The position numbers and the translations under genes were made by a program. A stretch of DNA of 15,000 bases from Chromera velia (Eukaryota; Sar; Chromeraceae). Below the pieces are notes generated by a model, which was not told the DNA's origin, did not search any database, and was given only the letters and a program-made list of their open reading frames with translations. The stretch spans positions 1 to 15,000 of the forward strand of contig JAHBMJ010001417.1 of assembly GCA_018398765.1 (NCBI GenBank), read 5' to 3'. Shown here in pieces: positions 8,519 to 15,000 of this stretch; the first letter of the stretch is position 1, and every line of letters begins with the position of its first letter.

Positions 8519-8825
8519 AGAGAGAGGCATATGCACACACACGCACAAGGGCATATGCACACACACGCACACGGTTATATGCACACACACGCACAAGCAA
8601 AGGGAAGGAGAGAGAGAAACAGACGTCCATTGGGAACACCTACCCGCCGACCTGACCCTGCCCACACAGAACGCCCCCCACAAACCCAAACCCAGAACCT
8701 CATCCCACCGAACCGACCTACCTCCAGATCTCCCCCCTTCAATTCCTCCTCAGCCGAAGCAGCCCCGAACACGTGCTTGTTCCAGCTGTGGGGCTCGATC
8801 AAAGAGCCGCAGTCCCGCACCACCT
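5152..8825 (-). CDS. Longin-domain protein (R-SNARE-like N-terminal domain), 5'-incomplete, six or more exons
   Basis: Model on the minus strand: exons 8825-8722, 8397-8185, 7692-7559, 7173-6810, 6740-6702 and 6294-5152, about 664 residues with all phases matching. Longin domains begin R-SNAREs such as VAMP7, Ykt6 and Sec22 and act in vesicle targeting. Seen: VVRDCGSLIEPHSWNKHVF resembles the first strands, EWVLYFTA and FIFGIVASADFPQRTALK the later strands and helix, and CLDEVTEEFQ the helix read FLNEIKKRFQ in VAMP7. A Ser/Gly/Asn-rich insert of about 35 residues interrupts the domain. After the longin the protein is disordered (Gly, Ser, Pro, Lys/Glu) to the C-terminus ...FSSRELAP, with no recognisable SNARE heptads or membrane anchor. 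The longin call is good; linkage of the last two exons is weaker, and the first exon is unresolved. Confidence 0.6.
6702..6740 (-). CDS. Longin-gene exon e: 39-bp mini-exon (or end of exon d)
   Basis: It is bounded by a TCCTTCCTCAGCACAG acceptor and a weak GAG|GTGTTT donor, both phase 0. It encodes AAVAFASSQIRHE. If the 69-bp intron before it is not spliced, this simply becomes the 3' end of exon d with 23 extra residues. A splice after 6702 is needed to reach the last exon, because the open frame otherwise stops at 6510. Confidence 0.35.
6741..6809 (-). other. 69-bp phase-0 intron candidate, length a multiple of three
   Basis: Starts GTACCT after TTAGAG and ends in a pyrimidine-rich TCCTTCCTCAGCACAG. 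It has no stop in the coding frame, so it could be spliced or retained as 23 Ser/Pro-rich residues. The neighbouring introns are 324-492 bp. Confidence 0.35.
6810..7173 (-). CDS. Longin-gene exon d: disordered linker
   Basis: The acceptor is GTGATTGCAG at 7174-7183. The frame is fixed by the split Lys codon. The translation starts YHEAGVGEGERESPQAPSGT and continues as Gly-rich then Lys/Glu-rich sequence ending KEKGTLE. The donor is TTAGAG|GTACCT, phase 0. No known domain. The frame stays open through the following 69 bp, so the next intron may be retained. Confidence 0.5.
7253..7306. repeat. (AC)n-(AG)n microsatellite in longin intron
   Basis: About 15 AC units pass directly into about 12 AG units at 7282. 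It lies in the intron between exons c and d, close to its 3' end. In the sense strand it reads CT then GT, upstream of the acceptor. Confidence 0.95.
7559..7692 (-). CDS. Longin exon c: end of the longin domain
   Basis: It encodes VTEEFQAVDPREGLRDFENL followed by CGLFPQLRDDFFRLQG and PLFANVWS. With the previous exon it forms CLDE|VTEEFQ, a good longin helix. The acceptor CTGCAG is the innermost of three tandem copies. The donor is CAA|GTCAGT at 7558, the same hexamer used in the ENT and proline-rich genes. The exon ends with two bases that make a Lys codon with the next exon. Confidence 0.65.
7677..7819 (-). repeat. 59-bp tandem repeat (2.4 copies) spanning a 3' splice site
   Basis: Copies start at 7677, 7736 and 7795 (the last is partial, 25 bp). 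The two full copies are identical as far as I can read. On the minus strand each unit holds CTGCAG, then the 16 bases GTGACCGAAGAATTCC that begin longin exon c, and, in the two outer copies, a GTATGT donor followed by a 43-nt stretch to the next CTGCAG. Acceptor positions give exon starts at 7692, 7751 and 7810. The unit is not a multiple of three. Confidence 0.9.
7967..8109. repeat. (CT)n-(GT)n-(GA)n three-part microsatellite in longin intron
   Basis: CT-rich repeats (about 7967-8018) change to GT repeats with ATGT and GGTGTG interruptions (about 8019-8090) and end in GA repeats (about 8090-8109). A degraded GT-rich region continues to about 8160. It occupies much of the 492-bp intron between exons b and c. 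Confidence 0.95.
8185..8397 (-). CDS. Longin exon b: central strands with a Ser/Gly-rich insert
   Basis: The acceptor is TGTGTTTCAG, the donor GATGAG|GTCGGT, both phase 0. It encodes SEWVLYFTADRRGDG, then about 35 residues rich in Ser, Gly and Asn, then TFIFGIVASADFPQRTALK and CLDE. The insert sits where a strand-to-strand turn is expected, so it probably loops out of the fold. Confidence 0.65.
8418..8526. repeat. (AC)n-(AG)n microsatellite in longin intron
   Basis: AC repeats with ACTC and CACGCAC interruptions pass into GAGAGA at about 8515. It begins about 20 bp upstream (in sense) of the exon b acceptor at 8398. Confidence 0.95.
8526..8597. repeat. 24-bp minisatellite, three copies
   Basis: Units at 8526-8549, 8550-8573 and 8574-8597 share the pattern ATATGCACACACACGCACA with small differences at their ends. 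The tract adjoins the AC/AG microsatellite and lies in the same longin intron, probably a local expansion of it. Confidence 0.85.
8722..8825 (-). CDS. Longin exon a: first strands of the longin fold
   Basis: A long pyrimidine tract and GTGGCGCAG acceptor precede the exon; the donor is GAG|GTAGGT. It encodes EVVRDCGSLIEPHSWNKHVF and an acidic helix ending GGDLE, close in pattern to the VARGTTILAKHAW start of VAMP-type longins. The first two bases complete a codon from an upstream exon. If AG at 8825-8824 is used as acceptor instead, the exon would begin in phase 0 at 8823. Confidence 0.6.
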
Positions 8826-9720
8826 CTGCGCCACATCACACGGAAAAAAAGGAGCAGGGAAAAGAGATCAATGAAGGAGCAATATAAGACTTGTAAAGCT
8901 GTACGCGCGCAAGATTCGGAGCACGGCAGCACCTCTCCTCGCGAGCCAGGTGGGTAAGTAGGGAGCATGCCGAAGCGCTTGTGGTGCTTGCGAGAGAAAA
9001 GAGGGGGGGAGGGGCGAAGCAGGAGAAGAGACAGCGGTCACGTACACGGACAAACGGATCAAAGAGAGACTTCGATACTTCCTCCCGAGATGAGAGCCGG
9101 GACAGAAGGACAGGGAAGAGAAGGGAACTTGAAAGACGACGTACAGGCTATGATCTCTGGCAAGACAGAAGGCGTGGACCGGGGAAGAGCCTTCAGGGCG
9201 TGTCTCGACACGCCACTGTCCTCGAAAGTCTCATACGGAATCGAAAAAAAAAGTCCACACGCAGACAGGACAAGGAGAGCCTGAAAATTGCCGGTGAGAC
9301 CAACAAATAAGAGGTGGATTTTCCTGGTATTTCTGCCTGATCACCCAGAGATACTGACATGGATACGCAGATATGTTTTCTTTCGGAGACGGCAAATTTC
9401 CTACCACTCACTGACCAAGGAATCTGTCGAGAAACACTTTCTTGGAGTCCTCCCTTCTCGCAAGCTCCTGGCGGTCCGGGGGGAACAGCAGGGAAGCGAA
9501 GCAGCAGGCGTCCCGCTGCCGAGCTGCCCCAACGTACCTCACACCAGAAAACTTGTCCTCGTCCTTGTTATTGTTGTTGACGTTAGGGTAAAGGGGCACG
9601 GGAGCGGTGCCACCCCCACGTGGAAGCGGGAGGGACGCCATATAGGGCACTTTCAGACTAGTGCCTGGAGTCTCACTTTCGACCTCGACGCAGACGGAGC
9701 GACAAGTGCCCCGCGTACAA

Positions 9721-9759
9721 ATGTATATAATATATCAAACAAAGACTTTCTCAGAGCAG
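9721..9759 (+). CDS. Possible first coding exon of the proline-rich gene
   Basis: An ATG at 9721 opens 13 codons (MYIIYQTKTFSEQ) that end at CAG|GTAAGG, the best consensus donor in the area. It is in phase 0, which fits the phase-0 exon beginning at 10365 after a TTTTGTAG acceptor. The implied intron is 605 bp. The exon is too short for a homology judgement, and the alternative is a start at the in-frame ATG at 10425. Confidence 0.3.
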
Positions 9760-10049
9760 GTAAGGTTGTGAGTCGGAAATTGAATGCCACAGCTCGGAGC
9801 GCTATCAATATATATTCATGGAAAGTGTGCTCCACGGGCAACGTCGGATTGCTCAAATTAATCAGGCTTGCAGCCATCCAGTCAGGCCATGTCAGGCCAG
9901 TCGAAGAACGCGTCGAAGACCAGCCTTAATCCGAACTTAGACTCAAACTTCGGATCTTCGTGTGACAAAAAGGATTTCAGTGCATGGCATGCGTTCGCAC
10001 CGCGCGCGCGCTGTGCGCGCGAACTCCTCGAAAAGGAAAAACTGTATGC

Positions 10050-10073
10050 ATGCATATACATATATATATGCAT
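10050..10073. repeat. TA-rich palindrome next to a CG-repeat palindrome
   Basis: Arms ATGCATATA (10050-10058) and TATATGCAT (10065-10073) are perfectly inverted around six bases. About 30 bp upstream, alternating CG at 10001-10021 forms a second self-complementary stretch. Both lie in the predicted first intron of the proline-rich gene. No function can be assigned. Confidence 0.5.
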
Positions 10074-10364
10074 CTGTAACATTGCATGTGTATGGGACTG
10101 TATAGTCTGACGGAAGTTAAAGACTGTTTCATTCTTTGAAAGGAAGGTGAACAGCTGCAACGCATACGTCAAATGCTGATGTTCACTGAGTTCGCACATT
10201 TTTGGGCGCTTGAGCACTCCGCATAGCATCAGTTCCATTCATTTTGTCGATGATTTCGGACAGTCGGAACCGTTTGGCAGACTTTTTATCTCAATTCTTT
10301 GTTGCTGCTGCATGATGGGCGAGAGCTCTTGCTCCATTCCGGGTCTGCTTCCCCCCTTTTGTAG

Positions 10365-12933
10365 AAGGCAGTGAAACCAAAGAAAGCAAATCGATTTCCA
10401 AAGCACCGAGAAAAGCGCAGAGTGATGTGGCCAGGCGACCGAAAAATTTCTTCAGTAGAGATCTACAACATCTTTGGAGACCAGACTGAGACTTTCAAAA
10501 CGAGAGGAAAGGACAAATCCAACCAAAGGAGAGCATCACAGCTGAGTTTACCCTCTGTACCCATCAACAAAGACGGAGGAGGAGCAGGGGACCATGCCGG
10601 AAGGACAGACGGCGCTCGAAGATCCTCTGCCGGTCCTGTCCCTTTCCGTTCCCCTGATGCTGTCCTAGGGGAATCCGGAGGGTCCAGTCTGCAGTTGCAC
10701 AAGAGCACAGGCCCACCCAGTGGTCACCCTCCTCGACGAAAAAACGCTCCAGGAAGAGAAGCTGCTCAATCGAATGATTCGAACTCCAAGTCTGTATCTG
10801 GACTTTCCCTTTCCTATGTGGACGGGCCAACAGAGACTCAACAGCCTGTCCCGCAAAACAATATCACTGTGACTGCTTGTCCATCACCTCCAAATGCAGA
10901 CCCGCCACGTAGTGGGCATACGGGGAGCAGGAGGGCGAGTGTGGTGTCTCAACCCCCTATTCCTACTTCCCTCCCTCCTCGCCAGGCCGCGCAGCGTCGC
11001 TCCTCTGCTCCTGATTGGGCAAAAGAGAATGAAAGGGAAAGGGAAAAAGAGAGGGAAAGACAGGGAAGACGGATGTCCCAACCGACGTATGATCCCTCAG
11101 GAGCCAACCGCATCCGACCCCCCCCAATGATGCCAAGAAGAAGTTCCGCCTCACCTCCACAACAACCTCCCTCAGATCCACCCCAATTGATTCCCTCTCC
11201 CTCAGTCTCTCAAGCCCACTCTCACTCCCAGAACCCAGTACAAACCCCAGGAGCCACAGCTACAGCTGCAGCAGCACGTCGATCTTCTCACACGGGTCCC
11301 GTCTCTCTTACAGGACATCTCATACACATCAACCGTAGCCGGTCCTCCAGTTCCCCCCCTCTCGCGCTGTCCAACGCTTTCTCTACGTTACCGCCTGGCA
11401 GTGCCGTCGGGCAAGTAGCGGGAGAAAGGAAGAAATACAGAGAAGGTCCCAGTGGACGCTCAGGATCCCTGGCAGTACCTCTGCCTGGTCATCCTCCCGC
11501 CCCTCCTTCCCTTCTTCCGCCTCCGGCTGCCATCACGACTTTCAGCGGAAGGGGGGGAGGCGACGTCCCCCCCGGCCTTCCAATCTCTCAGGCCCTGTCC
11601 CTAGATCCCCCTCTGCACCCCCAACTCTCCTCCAATGCCCCAGCTGCTGGATACCCTTCCCCTTCCATTCCAGCAGGCGGAGGGGGCCTTCATGAGGAGG
11701 GGGAGCCCACAGTCAAGCGCGCAGGGTCTATATGGAGAAGGGGCCAGACTGGGGACTCTACTAATGCTCATGCACCCCTGCATGGGGCACAGTCATCCAT
11801 ACCTCCATACTTCACCCCTCATGCCAGCACCCTCCCATCAGGTCCCCCCGAGGCCGCAGCATCAGTCACAGCCCCCCCCCGAGAGGAGGCAGGGTCTCCT
11901 CCTTCCCCCCCATTCCAAATCCCGATTCCTATCGCAATGCCTGTCTCTGTCCCTGAGGGAGGACAGCATAGAGCAAGCCTTGGTGGAGAGGGGGGGCGTC
12001 GGGGTAGTCAGGTTGCAGAGACGTTAGAGAACTGGAGGAGAATGGAGGCGGCGGGAATGGGAATGTTGGATGGAAGTCAGAATCAGCAGGGAGATTTGAT
12101 CAACCGTCTCCTTGTTCGTCTTTTGCATTTAGACGAGAAGATGAGAGTGTTGGAAGGAAAGCAGAAAGAGCGAGACAAAGAGAGACAAAGAGAGACTTTG
12201 ACAGACGAGAACAGAGGGAGAGAGACCGTGGCGTCTTCCAGAAGAGAGAATCGGAGAGGAAGGAGAAGCAGTGGGAGCACGACAGAGGAAGAGCTAAGAG
12301 TTCAAAATGAGAAGGAGGAAGAGGGAAGGGGCAGGCAGAAACCCAGGGAGACCCGACAATCCAGAGAAGACACCCGAATTCTCCCAGAAGCGGGACAATG
12401 GGACAGTGAGACTGTGAATCTAGAAAGGAAAAACAAGGCCCCCCTTCCTTTCCCCTCACCAGAGGTCCACAATGCCGCCTCTTCCTTTCCAATGCAGTCT
12501 TCTGCTCTCGTCTGTTCTTCCTCTGACGGTGTGACAGAAGTCAAAATCCAAAGCGACTTGAAAGATCTCCTGTCGAGAATCCAGGATCGTCTGGAAACTC
12601 TCAATCCTTCGTCTAAAAAGACAGGGAAGGGAGATACAGAGGGGCACCGCCTTCTCAATGTCCTTCTCGTAAATCTCGGGGGATCATGCAACCACGTTGC
12701 TGTTGCTGGCACCACCAAGCAGCCGCAACAAAGGTTACAAACAAAAGTTGCGGACATTCCCAGTCAGACCCACAATTCCAGTCACGCAAGGAGGGGCTCG
12801 ATTGACAAGCAGAGAGCACCAATACAGGCCGAGGAGACCACTGCCAAAGAAGAGAGAAGACCGTCCCGCCACTCTCAGCCAAGGAATTCAATCGGGGCAG
12901 AGACAGAAAAGGGACCTCGAGAAGTCTCGTTGG
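10365..12933 (+). CDS. Proline-rich gene, large exon with RRxS motif series and helices
   Basis: RRxS tetrads occur from 10527 (RRAS) to 12855-12866 (RRPS), including RRSS, RRMS and RRGS variants. A helix with regularly spaced leucines (DLINRLLVRLLHLDEKMRVL) runs into a Lys/Arg/Glu-rich stretch. A second helix reads VKIQSDLKDLLSRIQDRLET. Donor TTGG|GTCAGT at 12934 leaves one base, matching the next exon. Reading past it gives a hydrophobic, pyrimidine-coded tail to a stop at 13064, which looks like intron. Confidence 0.6.
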
Positions 12934-14871
12934 GTCAGTACTACATGAAGAGAAATGGCTCACTGATTTTCATCCCTCCCTCAACTGTCTTTCTATTCTC
13001 TCTCACTGACTGTGCGCATCCTCTATCTGTTTCCATGCATTTACAACTCGTGTCTGGTTGTTAAATTTGAATTTGGTCTTTCCGTCTCTCCGTCTCTCTG
13101 CCTTGCAGGCCTGCTTGCCTGTTTTTCCAGTGTATGAAAGACAGTCGGAGATCAAAGTGCAAAAGTGGCAGGGTACTCCAGGGTGTTCATTCAATTGGCT
13201 CTTATGAGTCTTCGCAGTTTGTTATCTTAATTCGCCCTCCTCTGCATGCCTTGTGTGCGTGCAGCTGCAAACCGAAGACAGAGCTGTAACCCTGGTGAGA
13301 TGGACAGAGGGGGCGGGGGAATCAGGGTGCCATCGCAACGCCGTGCGAGCATGCCGGCACAGGTGGGAGAGGAAAATAGACAGAGAGGCCACGGACCCGA
13401 TTGGAGAGCTGCAAAGGAGGCCGATGGAGGGGGACCAGGGGGGCTGTTTGGAGGCCCTCTGACGCAACAGCCGTCTCCGTCTCCTTCTCCGGATCCTTCT
13501 GGAAAGCCCAAAAGAAAGGGGAGGGGGGCTGTGAGTGAAGACATGAAGGGAACATCCCCGGTGTTGAAAGTTGTTGGAAAGGGAGCAGGGAAGGAGGAAG
13601 CAGTGCCTCTTCGCTTGCCTCTCGAGTCGGTCCACCAGAGAGCGCAGAATCAATATAATAATATCCATAAGGGATCCCCTCCTCAGATCAGAGGAAAGGA
13701 GATTGTCAGGATTGTGGGAGGTCTGCCAGTGCCTTTGCAATCTGGTGTGAATATTCAGACCCCTGCTGAGGGCTTCCTTCTTGTGGGGGGTCAGGGGAGT
13801 CCCATCCGAACCACAGAGGGAGGCGGGAGACTGCACAGGGGGGGCATCAACATTGTCTCACCAAGTCCTGCTCCGGTCTCCTTCACTTTAAACCCCCCCT
13901 TTCCAATACAACAACAACAACCACTTCAGCCCAATATTCAACCTCTGGGCATGATCCCTCCCACTCTCTCCCCTGATGGTCTCAACCCCTTTCCCCTGAA
14001 TCAACTTGCACCTCTACAACCCATTCTGCAACCACTCCCTCTCCAGCCCGTCTCACCTCCAATGCAACAACTAGGCCCTGTCATCCACCAACAACAACAA
14101 CCTCCATTTGTCGGATTTCCCTCTCCACCCCCATTCAATATCGTTCCTCTCTCAATAGGCACACCCCAAATTTCACCCCTTCCTTCCCCCATTCCTTCAA
14201 GAACCCCCTCTCCCCCCCACCCAGCCATGTTGACCCACAGCCCCCCACATCCATTCCCTCAACCTCTCAGACCAGCACCAATCATGACTGGTGTATCAGT
14301 AGGAAACTCACCTCCTCGTGGCGGTCCTCCTTTAGCTCGGCCCCCCTCACCTTTCCCTTTCGGACCCCCCAACAGACCCCCCGGGGCACCGATGCCATTG
14401 CAACCTCCAGGCAGTCCGGGGCCCCAATTTTCCTCTCCGCCCCGTCTGGCCAAAAGACCTGCACCTCCAGGGACACCCCCCTTTGTTCAACCAGTACCCC
14501 CCATGGCTGGAATCGGGTCACGTCCCCCTCATCCGGCTCCTCCACATCCACCTCCACCCTCTCGCCTGTCCCCTGTGCAGAACCAACACCCTCCGCCCCC
14601 TGTGCTGGGGCCTCTCCAGAGACCACCGCTCCCTGTGCCACAGAGCCCTCCGCGGCTTCCGTCTCCACCGCCCATGCCGCCTCTCACCTCATCCCCTCCA
14701 TGCCGACTTCTCCCCACCCACCCCGCTCCCGTCTCTCATCAGCCGGTCCCCCTCTTTGCGCCTCTCCAGCTGACGACCCCCACCCCCTCACCCCCGATGC
14801 CTATGCACGCAGGGGCGCGGGTGTACGACCAGTCTTTCAGTCATCCCTTCAGGCTGCTGCCGCCAAGTTAG
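10365..14871 (+). CDS. Large disordered Arg-Arg-x-Ser-repeat, proline-rich protein of unknown function
   Basis: Model: 10365-12933 joined to 13265-14871, 1,391 residues from the first codon after a TTTTGTAG acceptor. A TAG lies in frame just upstream at 10362, so translation starts either at ATG 10425 or in an upstream exon. Seen: a basic N-terminus (KKANRFPKHREKRR), then Ser/Pro/Gly-rich sequence with eleven RRxS sites in the first exon and two more just after the intron. Arg/Glu runs follow (about 11030-11080 and 12150-12330). Two short amphipathic helices lie around 12093-12165 and 12540-12605, and the C-terminal half is Pro-rich. No catalytic domain, membrane segment or signal peptide. 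RRxS is a basophilic-kinase consensus (PKA type), and three sites also match RxxSxP, a 14-3-3-like pattern. A phosphorylated scaffold is an inference. I do not recognise a family. Confidence 0.6.
12934..13264 (+). other. Intron of the proline-rich gene (331 bp)
   Basis: Donor GTCAGT, acceptor GTGCGTGCAG, phase 1 on both sides. It is pyrimidine-rich (CTCTCT and TCCGTCTCTC stretches) with several decoy acceptors that would cause early termination. Unlike the ENT introns, it has no long GT microsatellite. Confidence 0.55.
13265..14871 (+). CDS. Proline-rich gene, last exon
   Basis: The acceptor GTGCGTGCAG and the split Ala codon (G|CT) join this exon in phase. Two nearer acceptors (ending at 13108 and 13130) lead quickly to stops. 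RRQS (13273-13284) and RRAS (13339-13350) continue the motif series of the previous exon, which supports one gene. After about 200 residues the sequence becomes Pro/Gln-rich, with PIQQQQPLQ and HQQQQPPF patches and many PPxP cores that could bind SH3, WW or profilin-type domains. Stop TAG at 14869-14871. No AATAAA is visible before the window ends. Confidence 0.6.
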
Positions 14872-15000
14872 GCTTTAGAAAGTTGTTGCTGATGCTGCAA
14901 AATAGCCTGCATTGCCTGTACTTCCTGGCAATACTATTCATGATAGGCTTTAAGCACATTGTCTTACCACTGGCTGCATGATAAACAGGCTTGAAGGGGC

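Larger units (their letters stand above)
8826..10364. other. Divergent region between longin and proline-rich genes; first exons and promoters expected here
   Basis: Both flanking genes read outward, so their first exons and promoters should lie here. Candidate longin first exons on the minus strand are 9650-9545 (ATG, ends TCTG|GTGTGA, phase fits the 8825 acceptor) and 8968-8933 (ATG, ends GAG|GTGCTG, fits only the 8823 acceptor). The plus candidate is 9721-9759. The open frame at 9288-9929 (+) begins at a non-ATG codon and has no recognisable content. Palindromic CG and TA tracts lie at 10001-10073. I cannot identify a core promoter with confidence. Confidence 0.4.

Noticed and set aside
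8418-8655. Open frames rich in His/Thr or Cys/Val across the AC/GT tracts
   Set aside because: They are microsatellite translations on either strand, open only because the repeat lacks stops.
9288-9929. 213-codon plus-strand open frame
   Set aside because: It starts at a non-ATG codon, lacks domain-like sequence and overlaps the presumed 5' regions of two divergent genes; part may be UTR.
12934-13064. Hydrophobic C-terminus of the large exon as a membrane anchor
   Set aside because: It follows a phase-matching GTCAGT donor and is encoded by pyrimidine-rich, intron-like DNA; splicing leads to a long in-phase exon.

Overview
The window looks like nuclear DNA of a protist with intron-containing genes. 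Introns follow the GT-AG rule, proteins are swollen by low-complexity inserts (poly-Q, Ser/Gly, Pro, Arg/Glu), and introns and intergenic DNA are full of long compound microsatellites of GT, GA, CT and GTCA. There are no operons or bacterial ribosome binding sites. An alveolate, perhaps a chromerid such as Chromera, would fit this style. That is an inference from style, not from a diagnostic marker.

Three protein genes can be modelled, and every proposed splice junction is consistent in reading phase. (1) Positions 2-3772, plus strand: the 3' part of an equilibrative nucleoside transporter (ENT/SLC29) gene in three exons, with a disordered loop of about 490 residues between membrane segments 6 and 7. 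(2) Positions 5152-8825, minus strand: a longin-domain (R-SNARE-like) gene in at least six exons, whose longin fold is followed by a long disordered tail without a recognisable SNARE motif or membrane anchor. (3) Positions 10365-14871, plus strand, possibly with a first exon at 9721-9759: a very large disordered protein with many Arg-Arg-x-Ser motifs and a proline-rich C-terminal half.

Genes 1 and 2 converge on a 1.4 kb region (3773-5151) with a poly(A) signal, microsatellites and an AT-rich island. Genes 2 and 3 diverge from the region 8826-10364, where the first exons of both probably lie but are not settled. The genes do not form an obvious pathway. One is a membrane transporter, one is probably a membrane-trafficking factor, and one may be a phosphorylation-rich scaffold.

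The most unusual structures concern splicing. A 59-bp tandem repeat triplicates the 3' splice site of a longin intron and creates two extra 16-nt micro-exon candidates with their own GTATGT donors. A GTCA repeat tract starts exactly at an ENT splice donor, so donor-like GTCAGT hexamers are repeated many times. Exact start codons, exon structure in the 5' regions and the organism remain inferences.
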